DNA from: Gavia stellata
Taxonomy: Eukaryota; Chordata; Aves; Gaviiformes; Gaviidae
NCBI RefSeq assembly: GCF_030936135.1
Contig: NC_082596.1
Coordinates: 100,401,383-100,465,382 of the forward strand
Length of the DNA stretch: 64,000 nt
Direction: 5' to 3'
In this document: positions 50,600 through 63,590 of the stretch, piece after piece
Layout: each line of letters opens with the position of its first letter
Position numbering within the stretch: position 1 is the first letter of the stretch
Notes under the pieces: model-generated
Databases searched by the model: none
What the model saw: only the letters and a program-made list of their open reading frames with translations
What the model was told of the DNA's origin: nothing
Translations under genes and position numbers: made by a program

Positions 50600-51170
50600 T
50601 CGAAGTTCCATGTGACCTTCTCTACTCTTCACTAGTTTAAGGACTTTTGTGTCATTTGCAAATTTTGCCACCTTAGAATTTTTTTGGGGGGGCCATTAAT
50701 TTAAAAGTCCCATCTGGAGGCTTTGCAATCTTAACTCATCCCAGCTACCCATGTTTTACCAGGAGTTTGCATTGTTTGTTGCTTTACACTGTAGTTTGCA
50801 AGAGCGTGTAAGGCTCCGGCCATGGAGCATGTCATGTCTGTGCCACGTGCTGAACGTACAGAGAAGCACAGGAGGATGCCTCTGCCCATCGACCGCTCCC
50901 TTCTGCAGACTGCTGTGCCTTTGAGTTTTTTTCCATCTCTTTGTTTGTTTCTGATTCAAGACGACAACATTTTTCTTCTTCCTCTGTCAGTGGCTAGTGT
51001 CTTCCACCATCCGTTGAAAGTGCTTTCTGTCAAAGCCTTTTTCAAAATCCAAGTACATTTTATGAACTAATTCCTTTCTCCTTTTCCTCCTTGTTTCTTT
51101 GACAAAGTTAGAAAATTGTTCCTCCATCTGACCTTTCTACCTGCTGTTTTAGTGAAGGTCAGTGACTGGA
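50600..51170 (-). mobile_element. Degraded LINE (CR1-like) reverse-transcriptase remnant
   Basis: Minus-strand translation reveals two RT signatures in the right order and spacing. Motif A-like YLDFEKGFDRK (51024-51056) is followed about 385 bases later by motif C-like KFANDTK (catalytic box at 50651-50662, FAND in place of FADD). The sequence after motif C (KLVKSREGH) also fits the family. Stops and frameshifts are frequent. There is no 3' end. This is much older than the CR1 copies at 19.5, 27.1 and 47.3 kb. Subfamily not assignable by eye. Confidence 0.7.
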
Positions 51171-52034
51171 AAAGCAATGTCTTAAGGTACCTGGTGTATC
51201 AGAGATGTGCCTCATAAGGATGGTTATAAATGTGCAACATTGCACAGTATTACCATGTAAAATTAATAGTTTACACCCTAAGACCAGGTCCATTTGTTTT
51301 AGTGGGACTCCAGGCATGTCAATATGAGAAATGCAGCATATAAATCCCCACCCCCTTCTCCTCAGGGTTTAATTTCGGACAACCACTGACGTAAGCAGCT
51401 AGAGGCAGCGCTGTCCCTCTAAAGATGGAAGGGACACAAAGCCCTTGACTTCTGTGTGCCCTCCAACTTTGTAGAAGTTTGAATATGCATCTCAAATTTA
51501 TGACTCGGGTTCCAGTCAGTAGTAATAGTAGTAATTGTAGTCCAACAGTAGCAATTGTTACGTTAGAGTACCCGAAATGGTAAGTCTTCTTTCACCATCA
51601 GATGTTGAGCATGCGAAGGCTTGAAAGAGTGACTCACTGTAATAAAGCCAACGGCGTGTATTGACTTATGGAGCTACACCAAGGAATTCCGGTATCTGAA
51701 CTATATCAGCAAACAGAGGTCCCAAGCCAGATGTCATTGTGACGACAGTTGTTAATAATAATAACAGATATTACAAAGCTTATTTTTCAGCGTGATTTCT
51801 CATAATTATATTTTTTAAAATCCATGTTTTAAGCTTTCCCTGCACAGTAGGGATGTCCAAGTAGAGTCGTGTGACAGCTGTAACCTCACCGTAGTTTCAG
51901 TTAATATGTTATAAGGAACAGGAAACAATAAACTTAAAGGAAGAATAAAGCAAAAGCTAGTCATATGCTAGAAGTTGTTCCTATATTTGCTATCTGGAGT
52001 GCTCAGTAGAACATATTTACTATTTATGATATCT

Positions 52035-52165
52035 TTTTTCCCAAAGTAATTTGCAAGTATTCAAAAATTAATCCTCACATCACCCATGCAAATTGAGTAT
52101 AAATTTCTTTTCCGTGGGGAAACTGAGCCAGCAAAGCAAAAGTACAGACTTGTCACTGTACAGTG
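52035..52165 (+). mobile_element. MIR-like ancient SINE fragment
   Basis: Contains ATTAATCCTCACATCACCCA (52067-52086) and, 31 bases later, GGGGAAACTGAG (52116-52127). This is the order and approximate spacing of the tail-proximal part of the MIR/CORE-SINE consensus (TTTAATCCTCACAACAACCC and GGGGAAACTGAGGC). MIR-type SINEs are ancient in amniotes and survive at low density in birds. Diverged and without a detectable tRNA-derived head. Confidence 0.6.
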
Positions 52166-55100
52166 ACTCATCAGAAAGGTTTTGTGTTTGTTGTGTCTCT
52201 CCAAACCTGGTAGCACTAGAGGCTTCAGTTCAGATGCTTCAGCTGGTGACAACTAAAGTAGCACCGAGAGAGCTGGAGGCTCAAGTCAGGCGTCTGTCAG
52301 TCATATGCTGGCAATAAAAGATCCACTTGAAAAGCAGGATCTTCCATGAAAAAATAATTTCCATTTCTAAACAAGCTCTGTGTACACAGCCTTATCTAGA
52401 GAACCCTATATTGCCTCCACTTTGAGATAACAGAGAAATAAAACCGTGGCCAGGACCACATCTCAGCGGATGAAACAAGCGCCCTTGTCACAGGTGCTGC
52501 CTGCTCAAGGAGGATCTGCCAAGCGTCAAACAGGATCCAGAGCCTGTAAACATGCAGGATGGGTGGCTTCTGTGTCCCCTGGGGTACAGCCAAAATGTCT
52601 TTCCGTTCTTCTGCTACTTACACCAACTTGCTGATATTATGGTCAAAACAGTTGTTTCAGGCAGCCTTCATTTGAATCCATCTCATTCACACATGGAGGA
52701 AAAAGGTGGTTTCATTGGTTGGTTGATGTCCTTTCATTTTAATGTGGTTAATCCAAAGTCTGAGATTCCTTTTTTGCTGAAAGCTTCTGCAGGTCCTAGA
52801 ACGAGCTATGTATTTCTATGCAAAGAAAGGCTGTCACATGGGTCTTTAAGTAGAAATATTCCTTGACACATAAACCTGAATGGTGAATGTTTATCGCTTC
52901 TTCCCAGTTGTTTTCCCTGCAATACTTTAAAGCATGGGTACACTGTAGGCAAGAGACCCAGTTCTGTTCTTTGCTTGAGTTATTTAAAATTTACACTAGA
53001 ATTGGCATAAAATATATGCAGAATGAATTCATTATGTCTGAACTAAGTGTGACACTGACTAAATGTTGAGTGAACAAGTGCTGCACCTTAACCCTGGGTT
53101 TCCTCTCTCTCCTGCTTCCATCACCCAAAACACGCTCAGCCCTTGCCTGTTACTGTGCTAATGTTTGTGGAGGGCAGTGTAAAACCCCAAGCTACTGATT
53201 CAAAGTTGAGTCAGTCTTTGCAAAGAATTTCATTTTTCTTGAAGAGAACATTATAATTTGAATACAAAGTATATCCACTTTGCAGGGCATCTTGCTGGTG
53301 TGAGAGAGAAGGTGCTTTCCTCTTTTTCTAGAGGGTGAGACACATGCCTAGTTTACACTGCCTCATGTGCCCTGTGCCAGTGGGAATGACTGTTAAATGC
53401 CTACGTTGTACTATTGATTTAGTAATATGATCTGCTTGCCATCACAGACTCCATGTAGTGCTTTGTACACATGAAAAGCAAGTAGTTATGGCTCGGTTTC
53501 TGTTGTTTGCAGAGGTTGAGAGTTCTTTGGTGTAAAATAAAGTCAGACTCTGAGCCAGTTGCCAGTTTTGAGTACATTAAATCATTGATAAGTATAAATA
53601 ATACAAGTTCAGTAAGCAATATGTGAGGATAAATAAATTTTTAATATTGTAAAAACAGATTAAGATTCTCCCCCTTTCCCTTCTCAAGCAGGAAGATGAG
53701 TAGCAGAATACGTGGAATAAAAAGCACTTTATTCACCTGGAAGTTTTGTAGAGAATGAAGCCTCAGAGAAGTGTTTGCTGGTGACTGAGTGTCTTTAAGA
53801 GGAATCTTATGACCCCCAACAGAGTGTGAGGAACTGACAGTAGCCCCTCGTGAAGGGTTTTTGATTAGGACTGGGCTTGATAGAAACAGGACTTGTGGTG
53901 GGTTATGCCACTGGATAAATGCTCCCTGGCTACCCTTGGTACCTCCCTGTTTCATAGCGGTGGGTCCAATGACATGTTCTTCTGCATGAAGTGGAGGAAG
54001 AAAATAGATTAAACTGTTCAAAGGTTGGTGGTCCGATGTTCTGAGCCATCAGTGACTGACGCTGCTCCAGCCTCTTTGTAGGCTACTGCTGTTTTCCTGC
54101 AGGATGCCACGCTGGACTCTACATACCTCAGACAACTCCAGCGTTATGCCCAGATAACTGATTGTCTTTCCTTTGTTTTCAGAATATTTCTCATCTCCCT
54201 TGAGGAAGAATGCATTGCCATAGATCCATCTGGGAAGAGGAAAAGAAGACAAATATGCAATTCTAGAGTAGCTATCCTTGTGTGTTTGGCTGCTTAGGGT
54301 TTCTATAAAACATAAGTTGTTCAAAATGTATTGAACTGTAACTGCCTAATTATAAGATGTTTAATCATTTTCTACATGCAGACCTTTATCAAATTGTGTT
54401 CAAGCTCATAATCAAAATATTTGATTTAATACTTTTAGTAGGCACACATACAGTCTATATATCTTGGTGAGATGGCAATCAAGGAGACACAGTCTGTTTT
54501 TTATCACATAGACTGAACCTTCACAGAAAAACTAGCATGTTTAGTTTTGTTAAAGTGTTTGAGGTACCTGAGCTTTTCATGGAGAACATCAGCATGGAAA
54601 ATTAATTTCTCCCTGGCTGAATGCCTAAAGCTACAGTCACTGATTTGGTTGTATTTATCCAAGGATTAGATCAGAAATATAGGTACTTAATAATTTCTAG
54701 CACACTAAATGTGCTAGAAACATGTATTTCACTAGATAAGATTAAATTCTGACTACAAAAAAGAGCAACTTTTCTCATTGAAAATGATGACTCCAAAATC
54801 TCTGATAGCTAAAGCAGTTTAGAGCAAACTGAAGTGGCAAGGACACTGCTCCTAAAATAGAAGTATTTGCTTGGGAACCATTTGGACACGTAAGGAGAAC
54901 GACAGAAAAGTGATGAAACTACACTGGCTACAGGCATCCAAAACAAACTCCAAATATCCTACCGCAGCCCCTTTTCCTAGCTCATGAAAGGATAGTGGTA
55001 ATAAATTTGTTGAACACAGTGCTTAACATGCATGATGTTTTTATGTCTTTCTCCACCAAGCAGGAGTTAAAGAGATCGCTCAGGGTGAGCTAGAAAAAGC

Positions 55101-58100
55101 TGATTTGGCTAAATCGTTGCCTAGCCAAATTAGTGATATTTAATCACTATTATCGGCAGTCCTCTCATTTGTCTCTCTATAGAAATAGTTATACCCATTT
55201 GCAAAGAGTTCCTAGACATCTCTCTGTGTTCAGGGGAATGACGGCATGCTTCTCTGCTGGCTTTGGCTTCCTTGATGACTTCATCTTGTTTGAGGATTTG
55301 TCTTTTCTTGGGTTTTGTGATGTTATTCTTTCCCATTTCCTCTCTCTTTTCCTACGTTCTTTGTCCACGAGTGCTCTCCCTTTCCTCTCCTCAGTTTCTA
55401 GGGAAACACCCCACCATGTTCTGTCTTTGGCCTTCTCACAATATAGCCGAATGCTTCCTGGGCACTTTGTGAAGCTCTTGCCTCCTGAACACTGTCCTTT
55501 ACTCTCTAGGTTATGGTGTGATCCCTTGTTTTAAAGGGCATAACTTTATATTTGACTTTGATAAAATGTCCAGATTACCAAGGAATTAGCATCCTCTAAA
55601 ATATTTGCCACTCTGATGACCTTTGCCTTATTCATGAGTACAACTATCAACAAAAAGGTGTAAGTATTGATGGCCCCTTCTGAAAGTTCCTCTCACTGCA
55701 GACCGGTTGCTCCCCGGCGAGTAACATTTTGCAGTGCGGAGCGCGGTCTGCCCTGCGGTCCCCGATTCACACAGCAGACGCAGGTGGGGTCTCCCAGCCA
55801 GGGTAATTTACAGCTGCTCTCATGCTCTTAAGTTCAGTGGGTAACTACTTGGCCTCCAGTCGGTTGACAGATTAAGAACAAGAGATCCTGCAATATATCC
55901 TAGGTCCTGCAGGTTGCCGGACTTGGGTACCTTCTTTTAGATTGCTTCTCCCTTTGTCTGTATGGATAGACACCCTGGCTCCCCCAAACCACGCGCATGT
56001 CTTCATGCCTGTCTACCTTGGATGTTTCTTCTCTTCCTCTTACAAATTCTTGCGCTCTACTGCAGACAATGCCTGGCTACGTTTCTTCTTGTCTTACCCT
56101 GCTGCTCCCACCTTATCTATTTTACAAATTATTTTCTTTAACTGTCTCCAAACTTTCTTCCTACCAGTGCTGTGCTGTTCCTCTGGTAGTGTGTAGTAAA
56201 GTCTTGTCTGTAGACCTATCCCTTTTGTGAACCTAAGGAACCATGACCAGTAGGTTATTTTTCTGTGGGTCTTGGATGTATTTGTCACGTACGTGAAACA
56301 GAAAGGGGGTTGAATGTTAGCCTGGTTTAGAAAGAAACACAATGGGTATTTAACATGTTTTTTAAAATTTATTTCATTTATCACATGATATCTAGAGAAT
56401 TAACTTTATAATCCATAGAACAGATAGTGTAATACAGCAATTTCTCAATTAATATGCTTCGGTAGCAAAAGAAGGGAAATACTGGGAAATATGAGTATAA
56501 AGTTGTAAGACAAAGCAGTAAGATGAAGAGCTAAAAATGAAGAAAGAAGCTGCTGGCTTGGTGAGAGCTAGAAAGAAAAAAGTCCTTGTACCAGAAGTGT
56601 AAAATTGTAGACTGTAGGATAGAAGAGCCAAGTTTGAAGGGAGTGAAGTGCATAAGGAAGGCATTTGTGTCTAAATCCTAATCAGCTAGCTCCCATTTAA
56701 AAGGGTGTCTATTTGCTTTATTCTTGAATCTCTGGACATTCCTCTTTGCTTCTGTGAAACCATAAATACTGCCTTTGACATCAGCTGTTACAGGGAAAAG
56801 AAGTTCATTACTGCTCCAAAATTAGATTATGTGACATACTGAAAGTATAAAACAAACATTAAGTAATGGCAGCACTGTCAGTTAGAATTACAGTCCTCCA
56901 TACTTTTGGGTCTTCTTTTCTAAAGAGAGGTGGTGTCACAGTTCAGAAGAGAAAAAGGAAGGGAAAAAAATTGCTCTTATTGGTCCCCTAAATTGCAGCT
57001 GGCTTCGAAAGAGCAACATCAGAGTCCAACTTTTCTTTGGGTGGATATTGGAGTATGCTGGTTATGAGCCACCAAAAGGGTACAGGGCAGATCAGGGAGA
57101 AAGTGCTGATTAAAAAATAATTAAAACCAGTTTTCTTGCTGTACAGCATGTGGAGTTGGCCAAAAACTATGAGTGAGTAACTCTGTCTACACAAGTGTTT
57201 TTTCTGGGTTCTTTTTTCTAATCTGCATTCACCTTCTGGGTATCTCAGGATGTTTTAAAATTCTGCTCATGCTCACAGCCCCCGTTTCTTGCACTTCAGG
57301 TTGGTTTTATTTAGGGTATGCTGAGAAATCACAGGGGCTCTGCAATGTGCCCAATATCACAATGGACCAGCATTCGTACTGGCAGATAAAAGCAGCTGCA
57401 GGTTACTTAAGAGGGTGTGTGCAGTGTAATGGAAGAGAATTCAACCATGGAAAAAATAGCCTCCAGTATTCCATCATTAAGAGGAACACATTAAAGCAGC
57501 TGCAGAATTAATAGATAGGAAATTCTTTCTCTATGATCCATGAAATCTTCAATCTGTATTATCCTATTCTTCGTAACAACTTCTAATTGCATAACTGAAT
57601 TTCCCTGTTTATTAATTTTGCAGCATAGTGACTTACAATTGAGAGTAAATTGCCTGAAAGCAAAATTCTGTTTCATTTGACCAAACCATAAGAATCGGAG
57701 GACCATGCAGTGCGTAGCATTTCCAGCAATTACATATTCTTTTCCTGCAGCCAGTGGAGGGAGCAACTATTGAAACCGGGTTTTGTGGCCACGGTGGTCA
57801 GAGTCCCACAGAGATAGTGGTCGGCCGATACAATGAGTGTACGTTTCCTCCAGAAAGAAGAGCACTCACTTGCCATGAGATTGCTCTTTCCTTACTGCAG
57901 TGCCATTTTCTAGGCTGTCAAACTTGTAACTTTTTGTGGGTGGCAAAATGATGTAATTTTATTCAACAGCTTGTAGTAATTTCCACTCCCAACCCTTCAT
58001 GAGAGGTACAAATTACCAAAGAAAAAGGGCTATAAGCTTACAGATGGCAGTATCGCTTTTCTTTTCCATTGAGATCACAATATCCTTCTTCCTAGCTGAA

Positions 58101-58760
58101 TGACAATTGTGCTGTCACTAAAATTACATAATACTACATCCCCTGAGGGTTTGTAGTTTGGGATTCAAAGGACAGCTGTCAAAATACAACTTGCTCTATT
58201 CTGAGCTTTGGAAGTCTCTTAGGGGGTCATAAATCTGAGTTTGTCTTTTTTTTTGGTGGATTATAGATAGAGTTAACAGTGGAAGGTAAATGAGAAAACT
58301 ATATTTATGTGACAAGTTAAGGGATACACCTGAGATACAAATGACACACTAAAATAACTAGCGTTTGCTGTAAATTGTGGGGACCAAAATCAGGGCTAAC
58401 ACAAATGGCGGTGCTATACGGACTCAGTGGAGTTTGGTAGCCTATGGTAAAACTGGCTTTTCCCTTTGTTTTGTATACTATCACACCATACAACGTGTAG
58501 TAAAAGCTGCTCTGATTTTCTAGGTTTTGTCTGATGTCTCGAAGTCAGCCGTGCTGTAGTACCCTCCACTGCTGTACACTGGCTCCAAGAGCCTGCCAAT
58601 TACTATGAATGAGCATTAAATCAGAGATTCTCAGTGCAGTCTTTGAATGTGACTGGAAGGGAAAAACTCATGTAGTTTTAGAAGATTTCCCCAAACTAGA
58701 ACAAAAAAAAAAAAAAAAAAAACAAGAAAAAGGTTGGAAAAAGTATCTTGGTTTGGATAA
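52166..58760. other. Intergenic, 52.2-58.8 kb
   Basis: No exon or RNA gene recognised. A CpG-rich patch of about 120 bases lies at 55690-55800, containing an 8-bp inverted repeat (GCAGACCG at 55698, CGGTCTGC at 55744). A poly(A) run of about 20 lies near 58702-58721. Confidence 0.5.
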
Positions 58761-58761
58761 G

Positions 58762-59378
58762 TGTTGCGGTTTAGCCCTGGTAGGCAGCTGAGCCCCACAC
58801 AGCCACTTGCCCACTCCCCCCCAGTGGGATGGGAGAGAGAATTGGAAGGGTAAAAGTGAGAAAACTCGTGGGTTGAGATAAAGACAGTTTAATAGGTAAA
58901 GCAGAAGCTGTGCACAAAAAAAGCAAAATAAGGAATTCATTCACTACTTGCCATCAGCAGGAAGATGTTCAGCCATCTCCAGGAAAGCAGGGCTTCATCA
59001 CGCACAACGGTGACTTGGAAAGACAAACACCGTAACTCCGAACCTCCCCCCGTTCTCCTTCTTTCCCCCAGTTTTGGGGGAAATGAGCATGGGATGAGCA
59101 TGACATCATATGGTGTGTCATACCCCTTTGGTCACTTGGGGTCAGCTGTCCCAAGCTGTCCCAGCTGTGTCCCCTCCCAACGTCTTGTGCACCCCCAGGC
59201 TACTCACTGGCGCGGCGGGTGTGAGCGGCAGGAAAAGCCTTGACACTGTCTAAGCACGGCTCAGCAATAGCTAAAACATCCCCCTGTTATCAACACTGGT
59301 TTGGTCACAAATCCAAAACACAGCACCATAGGACCTATTATGAAAAAAATTAACTCCACCTCAGCCAAAAGCAGTACA
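58762..59378 (-). mobile_element. Solo LTR of an avian endogenous retrovirus
   Basis: A 617-bp element bounded on the minus strand by TGT...ACA ends, homologous to an LTR type I recall as abundant in neoavian genomes. Landmarks on the minus strand are the TG-start region with GTTGATAACA, a CATATGATGTCATGCTC motif upstream of the degraded TATA position, an ATTAAA poly(A) signal (58888-58893 in + coordinates), and a C-rich 3' end. Neither flank shows retroviral internal sequence, so it is a solo LTR left by recombination between two LTRs. The flanking bases ATAAG (left) and GTAAG (right) may be a 5-bp target duplication with one mismatch. No retroviral gene is present. Confidence 0.88.
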
Positions 59379-60630
59379 GTAAGTCAATTATTTCTATTTG
59401 AAGGAATGGAACAGAATAGAGCAATTTTTGAGGGCCATAGCAACTCCCGAAATGTTATTTTTATTCCATCTAAAACTGAGCATCGCAAAGAAGTGTGTAC
59501 ATGCTGTTGTCACAAAATGGAAAAGATTTTGTTAAAACTTTTCTGACAGAAGGCAGCAAAGCTTAACATGGCCAATGCAGGTCTTAAAACAGTAAACCTT
59601 GAGGCTCAGCTTTTCCCACTCAAATGACTTTGTTAGCAGGGCTGGGTGACACATCTGGTATTTCTTCCCTGAGGGGCTCAGGCAGCTTCTTGTTTTCCCT
59701 CATGGCTTCCATGAGTCTTCTGCTGCCACAATTTCAGCTGCTGTTGTAAAATACGTATCAGAAACAGGAAGCTCTTAAGAAAACAAGCCTGGCTCTAGTG
59801 AAGTCCTTGAAACGGGGCAAAATGTAATGAGGAGTGGGAAGCCAGGAAAAACAGAGGAACCAAGCTGCTTCTCAGGGGTCATTTTCTCCACCTGCAAACA
59901 GTCCTGTATTACTTGAGTAATGTAGAAGAGGAAAAAGTGTGGCACAGAGGTGTGTGGATCAGACTTTGGTTTGCAGAGTACCTATTTCTGGACAGTCACT
60001 TGCTGTAGATTGCTTTGGTTGCCAGTAAGAAAATAAAAAAACCTCAAACAAACTGAATGCATGCATAATATCATCTTTCATGTCAGGGCCACAGAAGGGA
60101 AGTAGTTGTGTGCGACATGAATGGAAAGGGAAACATCTGCAGAATAGTCAAACTCTTAGATAAGATGCTAATCCTGTTCTAGGGATGCATTTAACATCGG
60201 GGATAAGGCGACTGAGATGTACAGGTGTTAAAACACATTTGCTACTCAGCTGTGTGTGAATGGATGGGAGCATGATTGATTTTTTTCAATTTGCCAGTCT
60301 GGTTTGTGCAGAAGATTTGTGGGACGGTACTTGTGAATGAATGGGAGCTGTTGGGTTGTTTAGTCTAGCAGAACAAAAGCCAAGAAAGGATGCCACTGCT
60401 ACCTCTAAATACTGTCAGTGAGAGGAAAGGAGTATTTCATCTAAAGGACAATGCTGGCACAGGAACACCCTGGTGTGAATGAGCTATGAATAAATATGGG
60501 CTGGTTATGAAAAAAGTTCATAATCCTAGGCTAGGAACTTTCAGAGTAGTGTGGGCAAAAAACCTCTCACTTGTTTTAGAATAGAGCTAAGGCAGTTTAC
60601 AAACAGGATTGTAAGATGCCATTATCTGGC
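59379..60630. other. Intergenic, 59.4-60.6 kb
   Basis: No retroviral internal region follows the LTR. No other feature recognised. Confidence 0.5.
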
Positions 60631-60635
60631 AGAAC

Positions 60636-60680
60636 AAGGACTAAACTCCATGACCTCTGAGGTCCTTTCCAGTCCTAGGC
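60636..60680 (+). mobile_element. Old CR1 3'-end fragment
   Basis: The sequence GGACTAAACTCCATGACCTC followed by TGAGGTCCTTTCCAGTCCTA matches the CR1 3' UTR signature (ggactagatgacctc...aggtcccttccagcccta) with several mismatches, but lacks the terminal octamers. It is too short to place in a subfamily. Confidence 0.6.
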
Positions 60681-63590
60681 TTATTGGTGCTACGAAACGT
60701 CTACATCAGGCCTGTGCAATGCACAGCCTCCCTGACCACACACTGCCCACCAAGGACTTTCTTTGGCCAAGCACAACATCTGGATAAACACCTTGTTTGT
60801 ACCGTTTCACCTCTGCAGGCCAAAGCATCCCTCAGGAACTAGCCAGTGCCTCTTAGCCAGTGGGAGCTGATTGCCTGGAGGGTTAAGAGGCAGTAGGCTG
60901 GGTTTGGGGTATCGGGATTATTCCTCTGCAAAGATTTTGAGATTAGTTGTGCTTCCAGAAGTGAGGTCAAGAGCACTGAGGAGCTTGGGAGATGGTGTAC
61001 ATGTACATGAAGCTGTAGGATTCACTGGGAGTCACAATCAGCAGTGACTGCTGACATCCAAGGACGAGCTTCTCTTGCTGATAATGCAGGTGAATTGCTG
61101 TGTATTAGCAATTTTCTCCTGATTAGGTGGTTAGTTTAGATCAGTTGTTGCAAACATCAGCTACCACCTGTAGCTTGATGGACTTTGATGCTTTTTCCCC
61201 CCAGATGTATGTTGTCACGCAGAACGAGCTGCTGCAGATCAGTGCGGAGCAATTGCAGTAAGTGCTGAGCAGTTGCTGCTGGTGACTCTTTCCCCTTAGG
61301 ACCCTTTGCCCCAGGTCCTGCCTGCGCAGCTGTCCGTAGTGGTGCTCGGGTGCTTACCCTGGGACAGGCATCTGGGAAGTTCAGCTCCTGGGTGGCAGTC
61401 GCTTGTGGCTGGGAGGAAACCCCTGCTGATGAGCAGGGACTGATTATCCTTGGGAAAACATCGGGCACGGGAGGCAGAGGCTGGGTGGTTGGAGAAGCAG
61501 GAGGCCAGGTGATGTTGGCATGCTGCACTTGGGGGTAGCATCGGTGCAGAAGAAGGGTAAGGGGATTACAAGGTGGAAAATGATAGTGAGAGTGAGGGAA
61601 CAGGGAAGTTGGTGAGTGGCTGAAGTCTTCTGCATATCACCCCCTTACCTGATGTGCCTTCACCTTGTGTGATGGGACACAAGTACGGCTTGGGTTGTGT
61701 GAAACCTTTGTGAATGTTCTTCCAAGTAAACTTAGAGAGACAGCAGCTGACAGAGGCTACCTCCAAAGCTACTTGACTGTTCTTCTCCCCATCCTTGCTG
61801 TGTGCCCAAGGCAGTTAATAGAAATAGGAGGACGAGAGCTAAAAAGAAAGTTTATCAGCTCCAAAGGCAGAGGGAGCTGGAGGGAGGTGGTGGACAGGGT
61901 AACTGAATTTTAATCAAGATCTAAATCAGCAAGCAGGAAACACTAATTTACATAAGCAATATTAATCTAATTAGCATTTTACGGAGAAGAAAGAGGTATT
62001 CTCAGGGAAAGATTTCTTCTCATCAGCAGTTCTGACCTAGCAATACTTCTTGCTAATGGACGAGAGCTTAACTGTAATCTGTACCTGTTCATCTTGGGAA
62101 TGTTGAACCATTATACTCGTTTTTCTACTGAAAGTGATGCTGTATTTCTGTCATTTTTTTGTGGTTTATATCTTAGATGGAAACCCTAAATTCACACATT
62201 TATTAAAAATTATTTCAAAATAGCTTTTAATGAATCTATTTTTAATTAAGGTAACAGGAACATTAATTTAATTAAAAAGTCTATTTTGAAATGTGTTAGA
62301 TGTACAGAGAAAAAGCAGACCAAAAATACACTTGTATGGAAAAGAAACCAGCTTGTTTAACGAAAGGAGGTACTTTCTGTGGTTAGACAGCTCACCTGGT
62401 TGTATCGGAACACTGTTCTTCAAGCTCTGAGAATTAGTCACTCCCACCCTCTCTGATACTGCCTTTTTGTTTAAGGGGGTCTGTTGGTATTTTTTCATAT
62501 GCTGAAGAGGGGAAATAACCTGCACCTGCCTTTTTCTTCTTCTTTTTGAATTCACCATTAGTCAGACACTTATTTTGAAGGGCACAGAAATAAACCTTGT
62601 TTAAAGAAAAGGTTACTGCTGTCAATGGATAGATTTGTACTTAAATTCTGATTCTGGTGATTAGCTACTGTTCTGGATGATCTAGGTTTCCCTTTCTTTC
62701 TAGCTTGGAGATAAATGTAGTTTGAGTATTTTGTAACTGTTTAAGATATACATAGTAAGGATTTTCAGAAGCCTGGTTTTGAGGCAGGTAGTAGCTTTCA
62801 GAAGTAATTTAGATTTTTGAAAGAAGAGATCTCTAATTTTCACTTTTACTTTTTTTTTTTAATGAGTGATTCTTGTTGGCTCTAATGACGGCCCTTGCAA
62901 AGATGTTGTATTGGGTCTAAGTGGAAACTTGCCTGGGCAGCGAGATGGGTGTTGCACGATGTGTGCACGGGCAGTGCAGCGAGCTCCTTCCTGGCGTTAG
63001 CCCTGCGGAAGAGGTAATGTTAGAGGGAAGCGCTCAGAGAAGGGATGATGTGGGAAAGAAGGAGTCTGGAAGACACAGTATGAAGTGAAGCCTACCTGTC
63101 TGGACACATTAGTGCACTTGACTGCAAGCAGCAGCTTGTCAGGGAGAGGAACTGTGCCAGGCTGAGCCTGTCTTGCTGGGCGTAAGCCCTTATGTTACAC
63201 GAGCATGGATCTCTGCGGAGGTGGACGTGCGAGGTACGAAGGCCAGCCTCGTGTGCCCGTGTATGTGTGCCTGCTGATTTATTTAGTCACCTGACATTTT
63301 CATCAAAATGCACTTTCTCGTTAAACTAGGTGAGCCATGGACTTCTCCCACTTTGCTACCCCAAACTCAAGGACTTGCAGTAAAAATCTAAACTGAAATT
63401 AATTACAATTGGAGCAATTATAGAAATACAAACCCCTCTCCCGTGTTATATCAGTTTGCAGCTATCTCACACTGTTTATCATTTATTATTATTTACTACT
63501 ACTACTACTATTATTTCCTGATTATTGTTATACTGCTGCGACTCCAGCATCCCCCAGTAGTGCCAGCACCCGTCCTCTTCCCTCAGAAGC
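60681..63590. other. Intergenic, 60.7-63.6 kb
   Basis: No gene recognised. A region of moderate G+C at 61190-61560 has open frames on both strands without family features. A (TTA/ACT)n stretch sits at 63482-63520. Confidence 0.45.
63482..63520 (+). repeat. (ATT)n/(ACT)n trinucleotide repeat
   Basis: TTATTATTA followed by about five ACT units and further ATTs. Confidence 0.8.

Noticed and set aside
55560..55680. Possible further degraded LINE remnant
   Set aside because: A few words resemble CR1 sequence near the RT box, but no ordered pair of motifs could be found, unlike at 50.6-51.2 kb.
58702..58721. Poly(A) run next to the LTR, as a retroposon tail
   Set aside because: It lies outside the LTR boundary, and nothing upstream of it identifies a processed pseudogene or SINE.
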